64,000 bases of DNA from Varibaculum cambriense (GTDB taxonomy: Bacteria; Actinomycetota; Actinomycetes; Actinomycetales; Actinomycetaceae). A program made the translations under genes and the position numbers. The notes under the pieces are model-generated. The model saw only the letters and a list, made by a program, of their open reading frames with translations, was not told the origin of the DNA and did no database searches. The stretch is taken from the NCBI RefSeq assembly GCF_002848005.1, contig NZ_PKHX01000010.1:47360-111359 (forward strand). Direction: 5' to 3'. Numbering within the stretch: position 1 is the first letter of the stretch; every line of letters begins with the position of its first letter. Positions 36,277-43,792 of the stretch are shown here, in pieces.

Positions 36277-37602
36277 ATGGAAGATAAACCGTTAAGTGGC
36301 ATGGTACTTTCCAGTGATGGGCTTAAAACTGATGGGGTAAGTCTTGCCCCTAAGACACTATCGCCTTCTAGCGCGGGCAGTTTTTCCAATTGCCCCGCGT
36401 CTTGGGCTATTTCCCGCCGTCTTCGCACCGGTGAAGATATTTTGTCTGCGGCCCATATTGGCACGGTTGTCCATAAAAGCCTGGAAGAACTTTATAGCCT
36501 AGAGCCTGGTGAGCGCACTGAGGAAAAGCTGTGGGCATTGCTTGAAAATATCGCGGGAGAAACCTTAGAGCTACTTGATTCCGCTTGGGATAAAGCGCGC
36601 TTCATTTTCGATATTGAGGACCCTACCCAGGCGCGTCCGCTCATGCTGGAAACCGCTATTTCGGTAGAACTTGACGGGGTTCCCTTTTATGGCATTGCCG
36701 ACCGCATAGACGAAGGTAAGGATGGCCCGAAGATTGTTGACTACAAAACCTCCGGGGCAAAGAAAGCTAATCCCACCCAATATGCCTTAAACCGTTATGG
36801 GGATAGCCAAGGCGACCAAGTTACCTTATACGCCTTGGCGCTCAGCAAACAGCTTGGCGAAAAGGTATCCGGGGCTGAGCTTTTCTTTACTGGGGTTGGC
36901 GTGAAGCGAGTCATTGATCTTACCCCGAGCCGCAAAAAGCGGGTGCTTAGAGATTTTTGTAAAACCTACGCCGATATTACTGCCGCTGACGATTTAGGCA
37001 CGTTTTCTTACTGCCCCTCCCCTTTGTGTGGCTGGTGCCCATTGGTAGAGGTTTGCCCGGCATCGAAGTCTTCCGCGAAAGTAGCTGTTCCTAGCCCTGA
37101 CGAGCTGTTTTTTCAAGGATTATCCTCCGCGCCCTACATAGGTAGTGAAGGCAAAAACGAGAAAGGAGCCGAGATGGCAACTAAAGATAAATGGACAGAT
37201 CAGAGGCCGTGGGAAGATCCATTCCCCGACCAGTATCCCAATGCTAATGGGTATGGGGCGCAAGGAGCGTTCGGGCTAGTGTCCCTAGCCTACGAGCATC
37301 TAAAAGAAACCGGGGGCAAAGCTAGCAAGAAGAATCTAACTAAGCTCACTTCCTGCCTATACCTAGTAGTAAAGGCGGCCCAGGAGCGGCAAGGCAAGTT
37401 CACTGGCCTATCTGATGGGCTTAACACTAGGCTGCGCGGCGGTATCCGCTCAGTGCTAGCTGTTAATCCGTTCCCCTTAAATGGCAGCGAGGAAGAGATC
37501 AAGGCCTGGATGAATGGAGCGGTAGCAACCCTAACCGTGTTTGCCGACCTTGCCCGCGACCTGCTTGTTTCCCCACCGGAAGACCTGAAAAAAGTTCTAT
37601 AA
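36277..37602 (+). CDS. Cas4/RecB-like PD-(D/E)XK nuclease, reading in-frame into the next gene
   Basis: 442 codons from ATG 36277. Nuclease part (to about residue 285): FSNCPASWAISRRLR, IGTVVHKSLEELY, GIADRIDEGKDGPKIVDYKT (catalytic Asp and Asp-x-Lys), and Fe-S cysteines in the C-terminal LCGWCPLVEVCPA together with the early Cys, as in AddB/Cas4 proteins. No stop separates it from the downstream gene: codons run through the class A motif at 37129 (SAPYIGSEG) into the 142-residue protein. Either a fusion or readthrough with a second internal start. Confidence 0.78.
   Translation: MEDKPLSGMVLSSDGLKTDGVSLAPKTLSPSSAGSFSNCPASWAISRRLRTGEDILSAAHIGTVVHKSLEELYSLEPGERTEEKLWALLENIAGETLELLDSAWDKARFIFDIEDPTQARPLMLETAISVELDGVPFYGIADRIDEGKDGPKIVDYKTSGAKKANPTQYALNRYGDSQGDQVTLYALALSKQLGEKVSGAELFFTGVGVKRVIDLTPSRKKRVLRDFCKTYADITAADDLGTFSYCPSPLCGWCPLVEVCPASKSSAKVAVPSPDELFFQGLSSAPYIGSEGKNEKGAEMATKDKWTDQRPWEDPFPDQYPNANGYGAQGAFGLVSLAYEHLKETGGKASKKNLTKLTSCLYLVVKAAQERQGKFTGLSDGLNTRLRGGIRSVLAVNPFPLNGSEEEIKAWMNGAVATLTVFADLARDLLVSPPEDLKKVL
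37129..37139 (+). promoter_or_regulatory. Class A motif inside an open frame
   Basis: GCGCCCTACAT followed by GGTAGTGA, a ~35-base leader and GAAAGGAG before ATG 37174. Same leader form as 25823 and 47353. Confidence 0.7.
37174..37602 (+). CDS. Unknown protein linked to the nuclease
   Basis: 142 residues, in frame with the nuclease ORF but with its own promoter motif and ribosome site (GAAAGGAG, 6 bases). Helical C-terminal half (KNLTKLTSCLYLVVKAAQER; WMNGAVATLTVFADLARDLL). Position beside a RecB-like nuclease and the next gene suggests a DNA-metabolism partner. Not recognised. Confidence 0.6.
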   Translation: MATKDKWTDQRPWEDPFPDQYPNANGYGAQGAFGLVSLAYEHLKETGGKASKKNLTKLTSCLYLVVKAAQERQGKFTGLSDGLNTRLRGGIRSVLAVNPFPLNGSEEEIKAWMNGAVATLTVFADLARDLLVSPPEDLKKVL

Positions 37603-37620
37603 ATCAAGGAGAAAAATAAA

Positions 37621-38133
37621 ATGAGTTCGTTAAACGTACTATATGCCCTTATTGCCGCTTCAATGGTAGATGAGGAGGGCAAAGACTTCTTCACTTACTC
37701 CGAGGAAGTATCCGATCTTGCCCTTGAGCTTAAGTGCTCAGTGGCTTCGCCTAAAGGTAGCGTTGTTCGCCGCCTGGAAGAACTAGATGAAGCTGTCCCA
37801 ATTAAGGGTGTACTTTGCGGCATCGAGCCGAGTGAAGGCAAGGATAAGCGCGGGATCATCACCCTATATACGGGCAACGAGGATAGTGAGGATGGCACTG
37901 AAACCTTCCGCACCGAGTGGGTGACTAATAAGCGGGGTGCCAATATGGTTTACCGGGCGCGTGCTTTGCTTGGTCACAACGTGGTGGTGTTTAAGTCCAA
38001 CCAGGAGATGAAGAATCGTAAAGGTTCGGTTCGTATCTGCCTGCACATTATCGACCACGGCGTAAATAAGGATTGGGCCGTGAGCGAGAAGGATCGCAAG
38101 GGCCGGCCTATGCGAATGGCGCCGAAAAACTAG
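37621..38133 (+). CDS. Unknown protein, possibly nucleic-acid binding
   Basis: 170 residues, ATG 37621 after CAAGGAGAAAAATAAA. Basic C terminus (SEKDRKGRPMRMAPKN). Helical N-terminal third, beta-rich rest. Same operon as the nuclease; ssDNA or RNA binding is plausible but not shown. Confidence 0.55.
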   Translation: MSSLNVLYALIAASMVDEEGKDFFTYSEEVSDLALELKCSVASPKGSVVRRLEELDEAVPIKGVLCGIEPSEGKDKRGIITLYTGNEDSEDGTETFRTEWVTNKRGANMVYRARALLGHNVVVFKSNQEMKNRKGSVRICLHIIDHGVNKDWAVSEKDRKGRPMRMAPKN

Positions 38134-38135
38134 CC

Positions 38136-38229
38136 CCGCCAACAACTAGATAGTGACAGGTTAAGTCCCCCAGGGCGGCAGGTACCCACTCCCCGCCTTG
38201 GGGGAAAACTAAATGGAAGGCAGCAGGTA
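38136..38229 (+). promoter_or_regulatory. Class B motif with structured leader and mini-ORF
   Basis: Class B core CCGCCAACAAC (38136) is followed by an ~80-base leader. It holds a 12-bp stem CCCCCAGGGCGG/CCGCCTTGGGGG (38167-38203, one G-U) and a five-codon ORF (ATG 38213) whose TAA overlaps the gene's ATG. This is the only class B site that does not abut its start codon. Confidence 0.65.
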
Positions 38230-38814
38230 ATGGTATCTAACGCAGCGGCTCAGGCCCGTGAAAACGCTCGGCGAAGTGATGGAAAGTTCGGGGTACAGCA
38301 AAAAGCTGAATCCGGGCTTGCCCTTGAAGTAAGCGATGACGAATACTTTAACGTTTCTCAGGAGATGAAGAACGTCTACGTGGACGAAGGCGAAAACACT
38401 ATCGAAACCTACACGGACGAGATGGGTAATCTTAACCGCGAGTATCTGCCCGCTATGATTATTTCCCGGCCTAACGGGACTGTGGAACAAGAAGTTTATG
38501 CCCGTTATGGGGTGTTGCAGGCGGTTAAGGGATACCACGAGGACGGATCGCTTGCCCTAGAGGAGATTTACCAGGGCGGCCAGCTTCATTCCTATACTCA
38601 CCCGGCCAAGGTTACTTATGACGAAAAAGGCAAGAAGAACTTTGAGGAGTGGCGCGTGAATGGGGCCCTGCATCGGATCGGCGGGCCAGCCAAGGTCACT
38701 TATTGGCCAAACGGCAGGCCTGCTCGGGCTTCATATTATTTCCAGGGCGAGCTGCTGATTATTAGGTCTTACGATGAAACCGGGCGGGAAGTGACTTTTG
38801 ACCCGGTTGACTAG
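38230..38814 (+). CDS. DGKF-tagged MORN-like protein (diverged tag)
   Basis: 194 residues. N terminus ARENARRSDGKFGVQQKAESGLAL is a diverged form of the tag. Body: KVTYDEKGKKNFEEWRVNG, LHRIGGPAKVTYWPNGRP and a final YYFQGELL, MORN_2/YwqK-type beta units. Coupled TAATG start from the leader ORF. Confidence 0.65.
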   Translation: MVSNAAAQARENARRSDGKFGVQQKAESGLALEVSDDEYFNVSQEMKNVYVDEGENTIETYTDEMGNLNREYLPAMIISRPNGTVEQEVYARYGVLQAVKGYHEDGSLALEEIYQGGQLHSYTHPAKVTYDEKGKKNFEEWRVNGALHRIGGPAKVTYWPNGRPARASYYFQGELLIIRSYDETGREVTFDPVD

Positions 38815-39976
38815 TCTTGGTTCGCTTTTTTCTGGTTCTGGCGGGTTCGAGCTTGCTGGGCAACGGTCTGGTCTTGTCCCGGTGTGGGCATCTGAGATTG
38901 CGCCGTTCCCCACGCTAGTAACTTATCGCCGTTTCCCAGATATGGAACACTTTGGGGACGTATCAAAAATTGATGGGGCGAGAGTACCGAAAGTTGACGT
39001 TATTACTTTTGGTTCGCCTTGTCAGGATTTATCGGTTGCAGGTCAAGGGAAAGGCCTAACTGGTTCTAGGTCAGGGCTTTTCTTTGAGGCAATAAGGATC
39101 ATTAAGCAAATGCGCGCGGCAAGCGGCGGCAGGTATCCCCGTTTTGCGGTGTGGGAGAACGTTCCTGGCGCGCTATATTCCAACAAGGGGGCAGACTTTC
39201 ATGAAGTGCTTGGGCAAATCGTCTCGGTTAAAGACGGAAAGAAAGCAAGTGGACTTCCTAGACTTGGAAAATGGAGCCAGGCGGGGGCTATCGTGGACCA
39301 AGGATTCTCTGCTGCCTGGCGAGTTCTCGATGCGCAATACTTCGGAGTGCCCCAGCGTCGTAAAAGAATCTACCTTGTCGCAGATTTTGCAGACCGATCC
39401 GCACCCGAGATTCTTTTTGAGCGAGGTCGCGAGAGCGAGTCTTCTTGCCCGATCCGGGCCGAAGAAAGATCACCTGCCGGAAAAACTAAAGAAAGCCCTG
39501 GAGGGCTAGATACCGCCGTCTTTGGGTTTAACGCTGTCCACCCCGAGCGCAATAACCCCTATGGCAGTTTCGGGGTAGAACTAAACGTCAGTAAGACTTT
39601 GGATACTTCCGGTCTTTCTCCTACTTGTAATCAGGGCGGGGTGGCCGTGGTAGAAGGCACGGATATTCGCAGGCTCACCCCCTTAGAGTGTGCGCGCTTG
39701 CAAGGGTTCCCGGACTGGTGGACCGATAATCTGGCGATAGATGACCCAAGTAAAGATGAGTTAGATTTTTGGGTCGGTGTCCATACCACTTGGGATAAGG
39801 CGCGGGGGCTGAAGAAAACTAAAACACCTGCTCAGGTTGCCAGGTGGCTGAAAAACCCGGTGTCGGATGGGCAGCTGTATTCGCTTTGGGGTAACGCGGT
39901 AGCTGTGCCATGCGCCCACTTCGTGCTATCCCGGCTGGCTCAGATCGCGCAGTCCTCTACCGCCACCCAAAACTGA
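38798..39976 (+). CDS. dcm: C5-cytosine DNA methyltransferase
   Basis: 392 residues from TTG 38798, overlapping the previous gene. Conserved motifs in order: I LGSLFSGSGGFELA, IV FGSPCQDLSVAGQG (catalytic Cys), VI VWENVPGA, VIII QRRKRIYLVADF, IX LTPLECARLQGFP, X LWGNAVAVPCAHF. Active methylase expected; no cognate restriction gene is visible, so it likely protects or marks the element. Confidence 0.94.
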   Translation: MTRLTSLGSLFSGSGGFELAGQRSGLVPVWASEIAPFPTLVTYRRFPDMEHFGDVSKIDGARVPKVDVITFGSPCQDLSVAGQGKGLTGSRSGLFFEAIRIIKQMRAASGGRYPRFAVWENVPGALYSNKGADFHEVLGQIVSVKDGKKASGLPRLGKWSQAGAIVDQGFSAAWRVLDAQYFGVPQRRKRIYLVADFADRSAPEILFERGRESESSCPIRAEERSPAGKTKESPGGLDTAVFGFNAVHPERNNPYGSFGVELNVSKTLDTSGLSPTCNQGGVAVVEGTDIRRLTPLECARLQGFPDWWTDNLAIDDPSKDELDFWVGVHTTWDKARGLKKTKTPAQVARWLKNPVSDGQLYSLWGNAVAVPCAHFVLSRLAQIAQSSTATQN

Positions 39977-40134
39977 ACGCCGGAGGCTTTAAGGAAGTAT
40001 TTTCCTTTCTTTACCCCGAAGATTTTGCTGGCTAGCTGTTCCGTGTCGTATTCAGCCGGGTCTAGGCCAGCATCTTTTAGCGGGCGGATAATCAGTTGGT
40101 AGATTGCGTCTTGTTTATTGGCAAAGGTTTTCAT
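39940..40134 (-). CDS. Small protein, paralogue of 40448
   Basis: 64 residues from ATG 40134 (GAAAGGTG upstream). Pattern AIYQLIIRPLKDAGLDPAEYD shared with 40448. Its transcript probably starts at the class A motif 40434 and carries the omega-RNA-like segment in the leader. Confidence 0.6.
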   Translation of the reverse strand: MKTFANKQDAIYQLIIRPLKDAGLDPAEYDTEQLASKIFGVKKGKYFLKASGVQFWVAVEDCAI

Positions 40135-40182
40135 CGGTGACACCTTTCGTTTTATTTCGTTTCGTTTCGTTTCTACGAAGCA

Positions 40183-40245
40183 AACCCCGCACTAATGCGC
40201 GAGGTTAAGCCTGTGAAAGCAAGTCACGCGATAACTCGCGAGACT
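40183..40245 (-). repeat. Two tandem hairpins with TTGCTTT tails
   Basis: On the minus strand stems AGTCtCGCGA/CGCGtGACT and AACCtCGCGC/GTGCGgGGTT are each followed by TTGCTT(T)C. Stems differ but pairing is preserved, echoing the tandem hairpins at 24443. A pentanucleotide TTTCG repeat adjoins at 40155. Confidence 0.55.
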
Positions 40246-40266
40246 AAGCCCTTTCTTTCTCACTTC

Positions 40267-40433
40267 CCCTGTGGCACCCCCACGGATAAATCCACGGGGT
40301 TCTTGCTTCAACGTTGATCGCCTTACCCGAAGGCTGGTCTTATATCTACTCCACAAGCGTTACGGCAAAATACTCTGCCGTGGTTCCCTAGTGCCCCTAG
40401 GTACCTATTCAATTTTTTTTACTTACACCCCCT
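40267..40433 (-). ncRNA. Stand-alone omega-RNA-like segment without tnpB
   Basis: About 80% identical to the tnpB 3'-end/right-end region at 51300-51440, but with no tnpB. Stems are kept by compensatory changes (CCGAG..CTCGG versus CCTAG..CTAGG; a second stem fully recoded). The coding frame over it is interrupted by stops, so only RNA structure can explain conservation. It lies directly behind a class A promoter. The right-end TCAA cleavage site is lost. Confidence 0.6.
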
Positions 40434-40444
40434 ATGTAGGGCGC
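40434..40444 (-). promoter_or_regulatory. Class A motif before the omega-RNA-like segment
   Basis: GCGCCCTACAT pointing into 40433-40267. Overlaps nothing coding; the 40448 gene ends just upstream. Confidence 0.65.
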
Positions 40445-40447
40445 GGG

Positions 40448-40678
40448 TCATTCCTCGGGGAACATCCAGGCGGCCAGTGCGGCATAAGAACAAGATTCCG
40501 CTACTTCCCAAAACTCTTTCTTGCTGGCAGATGAAAAATAGTGATCGGCCCCGTCCACGTCGATCAGAATGTTCGTCATTGTTTCTATGTCGTATTCGTC
40601 CGGGTCTAGCCCAGCGTCCCTAAGCGGCTTGATGATCAGTTCGTCTATTGCGTCTACTTCGTCATCGAACAGTTTCAT
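40448..40678 (-). CDS. Small protein, paralogue of 39940
   Basis: 76 residues from ATG 40678 (GGGAGGTTGACACCA upstream). AIDELIIKPLRDAGLDPDEYD is shared with 39940. Acidic. Unknown function. Confidence 0.6.
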   Translation of the reverse strand: MKLFDDEVDAIDELIIKPLRDAGLDPDEYDIETMTNILIDVDGADHYFSSASKKEFWEVAESCSYAALAAWMFPEE

Positions 40679-40692
40679 TGGTGTCAACCTCC

Positions 40693-40974
40693 CTATTTCT
40701 TTTCGCAGGCCGCGCGCAGCATTTCTTGGAATTCTTTCTCCCGTACCGGCTCCCCTGTCTGCATTCGGTGAAAACTCTTCACTTTGCTGTCCTCCCCGAC
40801 AGTGCTAAGCAGATACGACTTGTCAGTTTGGGTGTTGCTCAGCACAAACAGGTTTTGGTCGCTGTATCGGTGGCGTTGGATATGCACTCCGCCGATTTGG
40901 CCACCCGTGGCGGAGAAAAGTTCAGATACAAAGCCGAGTAGCTGTTTCGATTCTTTCTCTACTATTTTCGTCAT
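40693..40974 (-). CDS. Small element protein
   Basis: 93 residues. Start fixed by class A motif (upstream codons APYIVGM are the motif). Beta-rich, no known domain. Followed by 40448 in the same operon. Confidence 0.6.
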   Translation of the reverse strand: MTKIVEKESKQLLGFVSELFSATGGQIGGVHIQRHRYSDQNLFVLSNTQTDKSYLLSTVGEDSKVKSFHRMQTGEPVREKEFQEMLRAACEKK

Positions 40975-40992
40975 GCCCACAATGTAGGGCGC
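40975..40992 (-). promoter_or_regulatory. Class A start-abutting motif
   Basis: GCGCCCTACAT, spacer TGTGGGC (7), ATG 40974. Upstream CACTGCCGGGACCTAAATCAG resembles the box before 41957 and 43793. Confidence 0.75.
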
Positions 40993-41047
40993 GGGGTTCC
41001 GATACTGATTTAGGTCCCGGCAGTGGCGCAATAACGGTTTGTTAAGA

Positions 41048-41785
41048 TCAGAGACTTTGGAAGTATTCCTTAATCCTCATCCAGAATCCGCGAATTGACT
41101 TAGAAAAGCCACTTTCCACGCGCGGAGGGTCGCTATACAGGAAAAATCCGTCCATCCAGTATTCTTTTCTGGTTGTTCCACCGCGACCGTCATAAATAAT
41201 GACTGCTGGCCCGTTTTTACGATCTAGCACGCCTTCTGTTACCCAAGCCTGACGTAGCAAAACGCCGTAGCGGGAGTATTCTTCATCTGCTGGCTCATCG
41301 GAAAAAGAATGCAACAGCCCCGCATCATTAAAGGTGCTTTTGGCGAATACCCTGCTGCTACTGTAACGCAACAACCTCACACGTACTATCTGCCCGCTGT
41401 CTTTATCCTTCTTTATATACCTAGTGACCCTCGGTGAGTATCCTTCTTCGCCAATATATCCCGCTACTAGAGGTTCGTCTGTTTTGGAAAAGTATTCCTC
41501 TAGCTGGCTTTTGCTTGGCGAAAATTCCGCGCGAATTACATTACCGTGTCTATCCCAAACCACGTTCCTTGGCTTATCCAGGCTGTGAACTAAATTTTTG
41601 TCTTTGTCTAGGTATGCCCGGTCGCAAATGCGGAGGTTTCCCTCCCAATACTCGCGCTCAAATCCGTCCTCAGTCTCAAATAGAATCTCGACTTCCCCAT
41701 CATCACAGGGGGATATGTCTACGATCTTTCGGTTTCCAGAAGACCGGCGTGAAAAATAATCATTGCTATTTTCTTTTTCTCCCAT
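41048..41785 (-). CDS. Untagged MORN-family protein
   Basis: 245 residues. FETEDGFEREYW, NVVWDRHGNVIRAEF, SPSKSQLEEYF and RKNGPAVIIYDGRGGT are the shared body motifs of this family (see 42256, 43793, 57771), but the DGKF tag is missing and the gene has a class A, not B, motif. Start set by the motif. Confidence 0.68.
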   Translation of the reverse strand: MGEKENSNDYFSRRSSGNRKIVDISPCDDGEVEILFETEDGFEREYWEGNLRICDRAYLDKDKNLVHSLDKPRNVVWDRHGNVIRAEFSPSKSQLEEYFSKTDEPLVAGYIGEEGYSPRVTRYIKKDKDSGQIVRVRLLRYSSSRVFAKSTFNDAGLLHSFSDEPADEEYSRYGVLLRQAWVTEGVLDRKNGPAVIIYDGRGGTTRKEYWMDGFFLYSDPPRVESGFSKSIRGFWMRIKEYFQSL

Positions 41786-41803
41786 GCCTACTATGTATGG
41801 CGC
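41786..41803 (-). promoter_or_regulatory. Class A start-abutting motif (variant)
   Basis: GCGCCATACAT (C to A at position 6), 7-base spacer, ATG 41785. Confidence 0.7.
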
Positions 41804-41808
41804 GCCAG

Positions 41809-41870
41809 GTTTGCAGCGAAAGACGTTTGCAGTGCAACGCAACTGCAACGCAAAGGCTTTCGTTGCAAAC
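41809..41870. repeat. Large inverted repeat between divergent promoters
   Basis: Arms 41809-41830 and 41850-41870 (GTTTGCAGCGAAAG / CTTTCGTTGCAAAC, about 3 mismatches in 21). Lies between the class A motifs at 41786 (minus) and 41869 (plus), a probable operator. Confidence 0.78.
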
Positions 41871-41956
41871 GCCCTACATGGGAGGTATGGCAGGTGCTTT
41901 GCACCGCTGCCGAAACCTTAATCAGCGTTTTTGCCTGCACGCCCTACATAGAATTC
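41869..41956 (+). promoter_or_regulatory. Tandem pair of class A motifs, 70-bp unit
   Basis: ACGCCCTACAT (41869, 7-base spacer, ATG 41887) and ACGCCCTACAT (41939, 7-base spacer, ATG 41957). In between GGTGCTTTGCACC and CGCTGCCGAAACCTTAATCAG match the units at 17954 and 36189. Confidence 0.72.
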
Positions 41957-42250
41957 ATGAACGATTTTAAGATTAACCAGCAAAATCTTTTCGGCGGCCT
42001 GGTTTGCAATACCACCCGCGAGCGTCATCCCTTGCCTTTTGAGAGCTTGCTGCCAGGACAGCGGTACTTAATTAAGGAAGTGGCGCGCGCTGATGGGACC
42101 CCAGGCTCGCTTAAGATTTTTCAGACCAGGGACGGCTTCGAGCGGGTTCGCATTGGCAAGTATGGTGGGCTGATCTGCACAAAATACTTGGATCGAGCTG
42201 GAAGAACTGTGCGGGTGGAGTCGGATTCCATTTTCGCCCGCCAACAATAA
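41957..42250 (+). CDS. Short MORN-family body protein
   Basis: 97 residues. Contains only the middle module (LLPGQRYLIKEV; IFQTRDGFERVRI; KYLDRAGRTV) seen in 42256 and 43021. Possibly a truncated or minimal family member. It overlaps the next class B motif by 13 bases. Confidence 0.6.
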   Translation: MNDFKINQQNLFGGLVCNTTRERHPLPFESLLPGQRYLIKEVARADGTPGSLKIFQTRDGFERVRIGKYGGLICTKYLDRAGRTVRVESDSIFARQQ

Positions 42251-42255
42251 AAGAT
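42238..42255 (+). promoter_or_regulatory. Class B start-abutting motif
   Basis: CCGCCAACAAT, 7-base spacer AAAAGAT, ATG 42256. Confidence 0.75.
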
Positions 42256-42999
42256 ATGCGCAACAGAAATTTTGAATTAAAACACCCACGCAACAAAGAT
42301 GGCAAGTTTGCTGAGAAGAATCGGAAAGAATCGGGGTTAACCCTAAGCGCCGAGGATTCCACCTGGCCAAAGAAGTACGTGGTAGGCAGAAGTACCCTCA
42401 CTCAGTGGGCGGATAAACCGTTTAGTGATATTGCCCCCGATGAACGCTATCTGCTGGAAGAAAAGGAGCGGAAAGACTGGCATATTGAGAAGATTTTTAA
42501 GACCGCTCGCGGCTATGAGATTGACACCTATACCCAGAACCCGATGCAGTTGTTAGAGCGGGAATATCTGGACAAAGACCGCGTTCAGATAACGGATATT
42601 AATCGCCCGTGCGTGCAAACTTGGCACAAGAACGGGGAGATACACACAAAGTTATATAAACCTAGTAGGCAGGGCATAGAAGAATTTTTCGCTACCCACA
42701 TCGTTACCCCGAACGTGAAGGTGATGCGCCGAAGCATACGCAGAGAAGACGGGAGCATCAGCTACGAGTGTTTTTATCACGAACTAGACACTCCGCTAGA
42801 ATCTGGCGAACAGATTGTGGGCGAAGAAATTGACTATCACGAAAATGGCCAGCCTGCCGAGATTCGCCGGTTTAATCTGGATGGGAAGTCTTGCGGGGAT
42901 CGAAACTATCCGATGGGCGAAAAGTTTGATGAGAATGGCAAGCGAACACTGGTTGCTTTCTTAGAGGCAGGAACTTTCATCCGCCACGTCGAGGGCTGA
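42256..42999 (+). CDS. DGKF-tagged MORN-family protein
   Basis: 247 residues. Tag ELKHPRNKDGKFAEKNRKES (residues about 6-25), then LLEEKERKDWHIEKIFKTARGYEIDTY, QTWHKNGEIHTKLYKPSRQGIEEFF and a C-terminal YHENGQPAEIRRFNLDG. Tag region is basic and probably flexible; body is beta-rich. Unknown function; a YwqK-type interaction or immunity role is possible. Confidence 0.68.
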   Translation: MRNRNFELKHPRNKDGKFAEKNRKESGLTLSAEDSTWPKKYVVGRSTLTQWADKPFSDIAPDERYLLEEKERKDWHIEKIFKTARGYEIDTYTQNPMQLLEREYLDKDRVQITDINRPCVQTWHKNGEIHTKLYKPSRQGIEEFFATHIVTPNVKVMRRSIRREDGSISYECFYHELDTPLESGEQIVGEEIDYHENGQPAEIRRFNLDGKSCGDRNYPMGEKFDENGKRTLVAFLEAGTFIRHVEG

Positions 43000-43002
43000 C
43001 CC

Positions 43003-43020
43003 CCGCCAACAACACCAGGT
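43003..43020 (+). promoter_or_regulatory. Class B start-abutting motif
   Basis: CCGCCAACAAC, 7-base spacer, ATG 43021. Confidence 0.75.
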
Positions 43021-43728
43021 ATGGGCAAAAATAATGATTTTGAGAATAAGCATCCACGCGGCAAGGGCGGAAAGTTCACCGAAAAGCGCCGCGAAGAAGC
43101 TGGTATGAGCTTAGATAATAGCGCGTTTTCTATCCCCGATTGGCCAAAGAAGCACGTAGATAACTACGGCAACACTGTTTTAGTGTGGGAAGATAAACCG
43201 TTCGTTGATCTTCAACCAGGTGAGCGGCATCTGATGGAAGAAACAGAATTCCCCGATGGTTATGTTAATAAAACCTTCAAAACCTCTAAGGGGTACGAGC
43301 GCGACACATATCAAGGCGAAAAGCTAAGGTCGCAAATGTATTTTGGGCGTGACCGTGGCGTAATTGAAAAACCCAATCAGCCTTACCAAATTTCCTGGCG
43401 TAGTGATGGTATGACCGAGGAACGTTTTGCTGTGGAGCGCGAAGATGCTATTGCTCGCCTATCCGAGCCTGGCACTAAGTTTAATACTCGGGTGCTTCGT
43501 AGTCGCGTATTGAGAGAAGACGGCACTATTGCCTACGAACATCACTTTCGCAAAACCCCTGATATTTCCGGTAATGGCGAAATTATTGAAGAGGCAGTGG
43601 ACTATTACGAGGATGGAGCAATCAAGAGTATTCGCCGTTTTCGTATAGATGGCAAGCCCTGGGATGAGAGTATCACCCCTTCTCGCCAAGAGTATGCTTT
43701 GCCACCACGTCCTAGCTGGGAAGTCTAA
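43021..43728 (+). CDS. DGKF-tagged MORN-family protein
   Basis: 235 residues. Tag ENKHPRGKGGKFTEKRREEA, then LMEETEFPDGYVNKTFKTSKGYERDTY and YYEDGAIKSIRRFRIDG. Close relative of 42256; the tag has GGKF in place of DGKF. Confidence 0.68.
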   Translation: MGKNNDFENKHPRGKGGKFTEKRREEAGMSLDNSAFSIPDWPKKHVDNYGNTVLVWEDKPFVDLQPGERHLMEETEFPDGYVNKTFKTSKGYERDTYQGEKLRSQMYFGRDRGVIEKPNQPYQISWRSDGMTEERFAVEREDAIARLSEPGTKFNTRVLRSRVLREDGTIAYEHHFRKTPDISGNGEIIEEAVDYYEDGAIKSIRRFRIDGKPWDESITPSRQEYALPPRPSWEV

Positions 43729-43774
43729 CAAGCACCCGCGCCGCTGCCGGAACTTGTTTCAGTCGTGCAGCCCC

Positions 43775-43792
43775 GCGCCCTACATGGTAGAC
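43775..43792 (+). promoter_or_regulatory. Class A start-abutting motif
   Basis: GCGCCCTACAT, spacer GGTAGAC, ATG 43793. Preceded by GCCGCTGCCGGAACTTGTTT, the same box as in the tandem units. Confidence 0.75.

Noticed and set aside
36207..36287. Short ORF from the upstream motif at 36189
   Set aside because: Stops soon after entering the next gene in another frame; better read as part of the tandem promoter unit.
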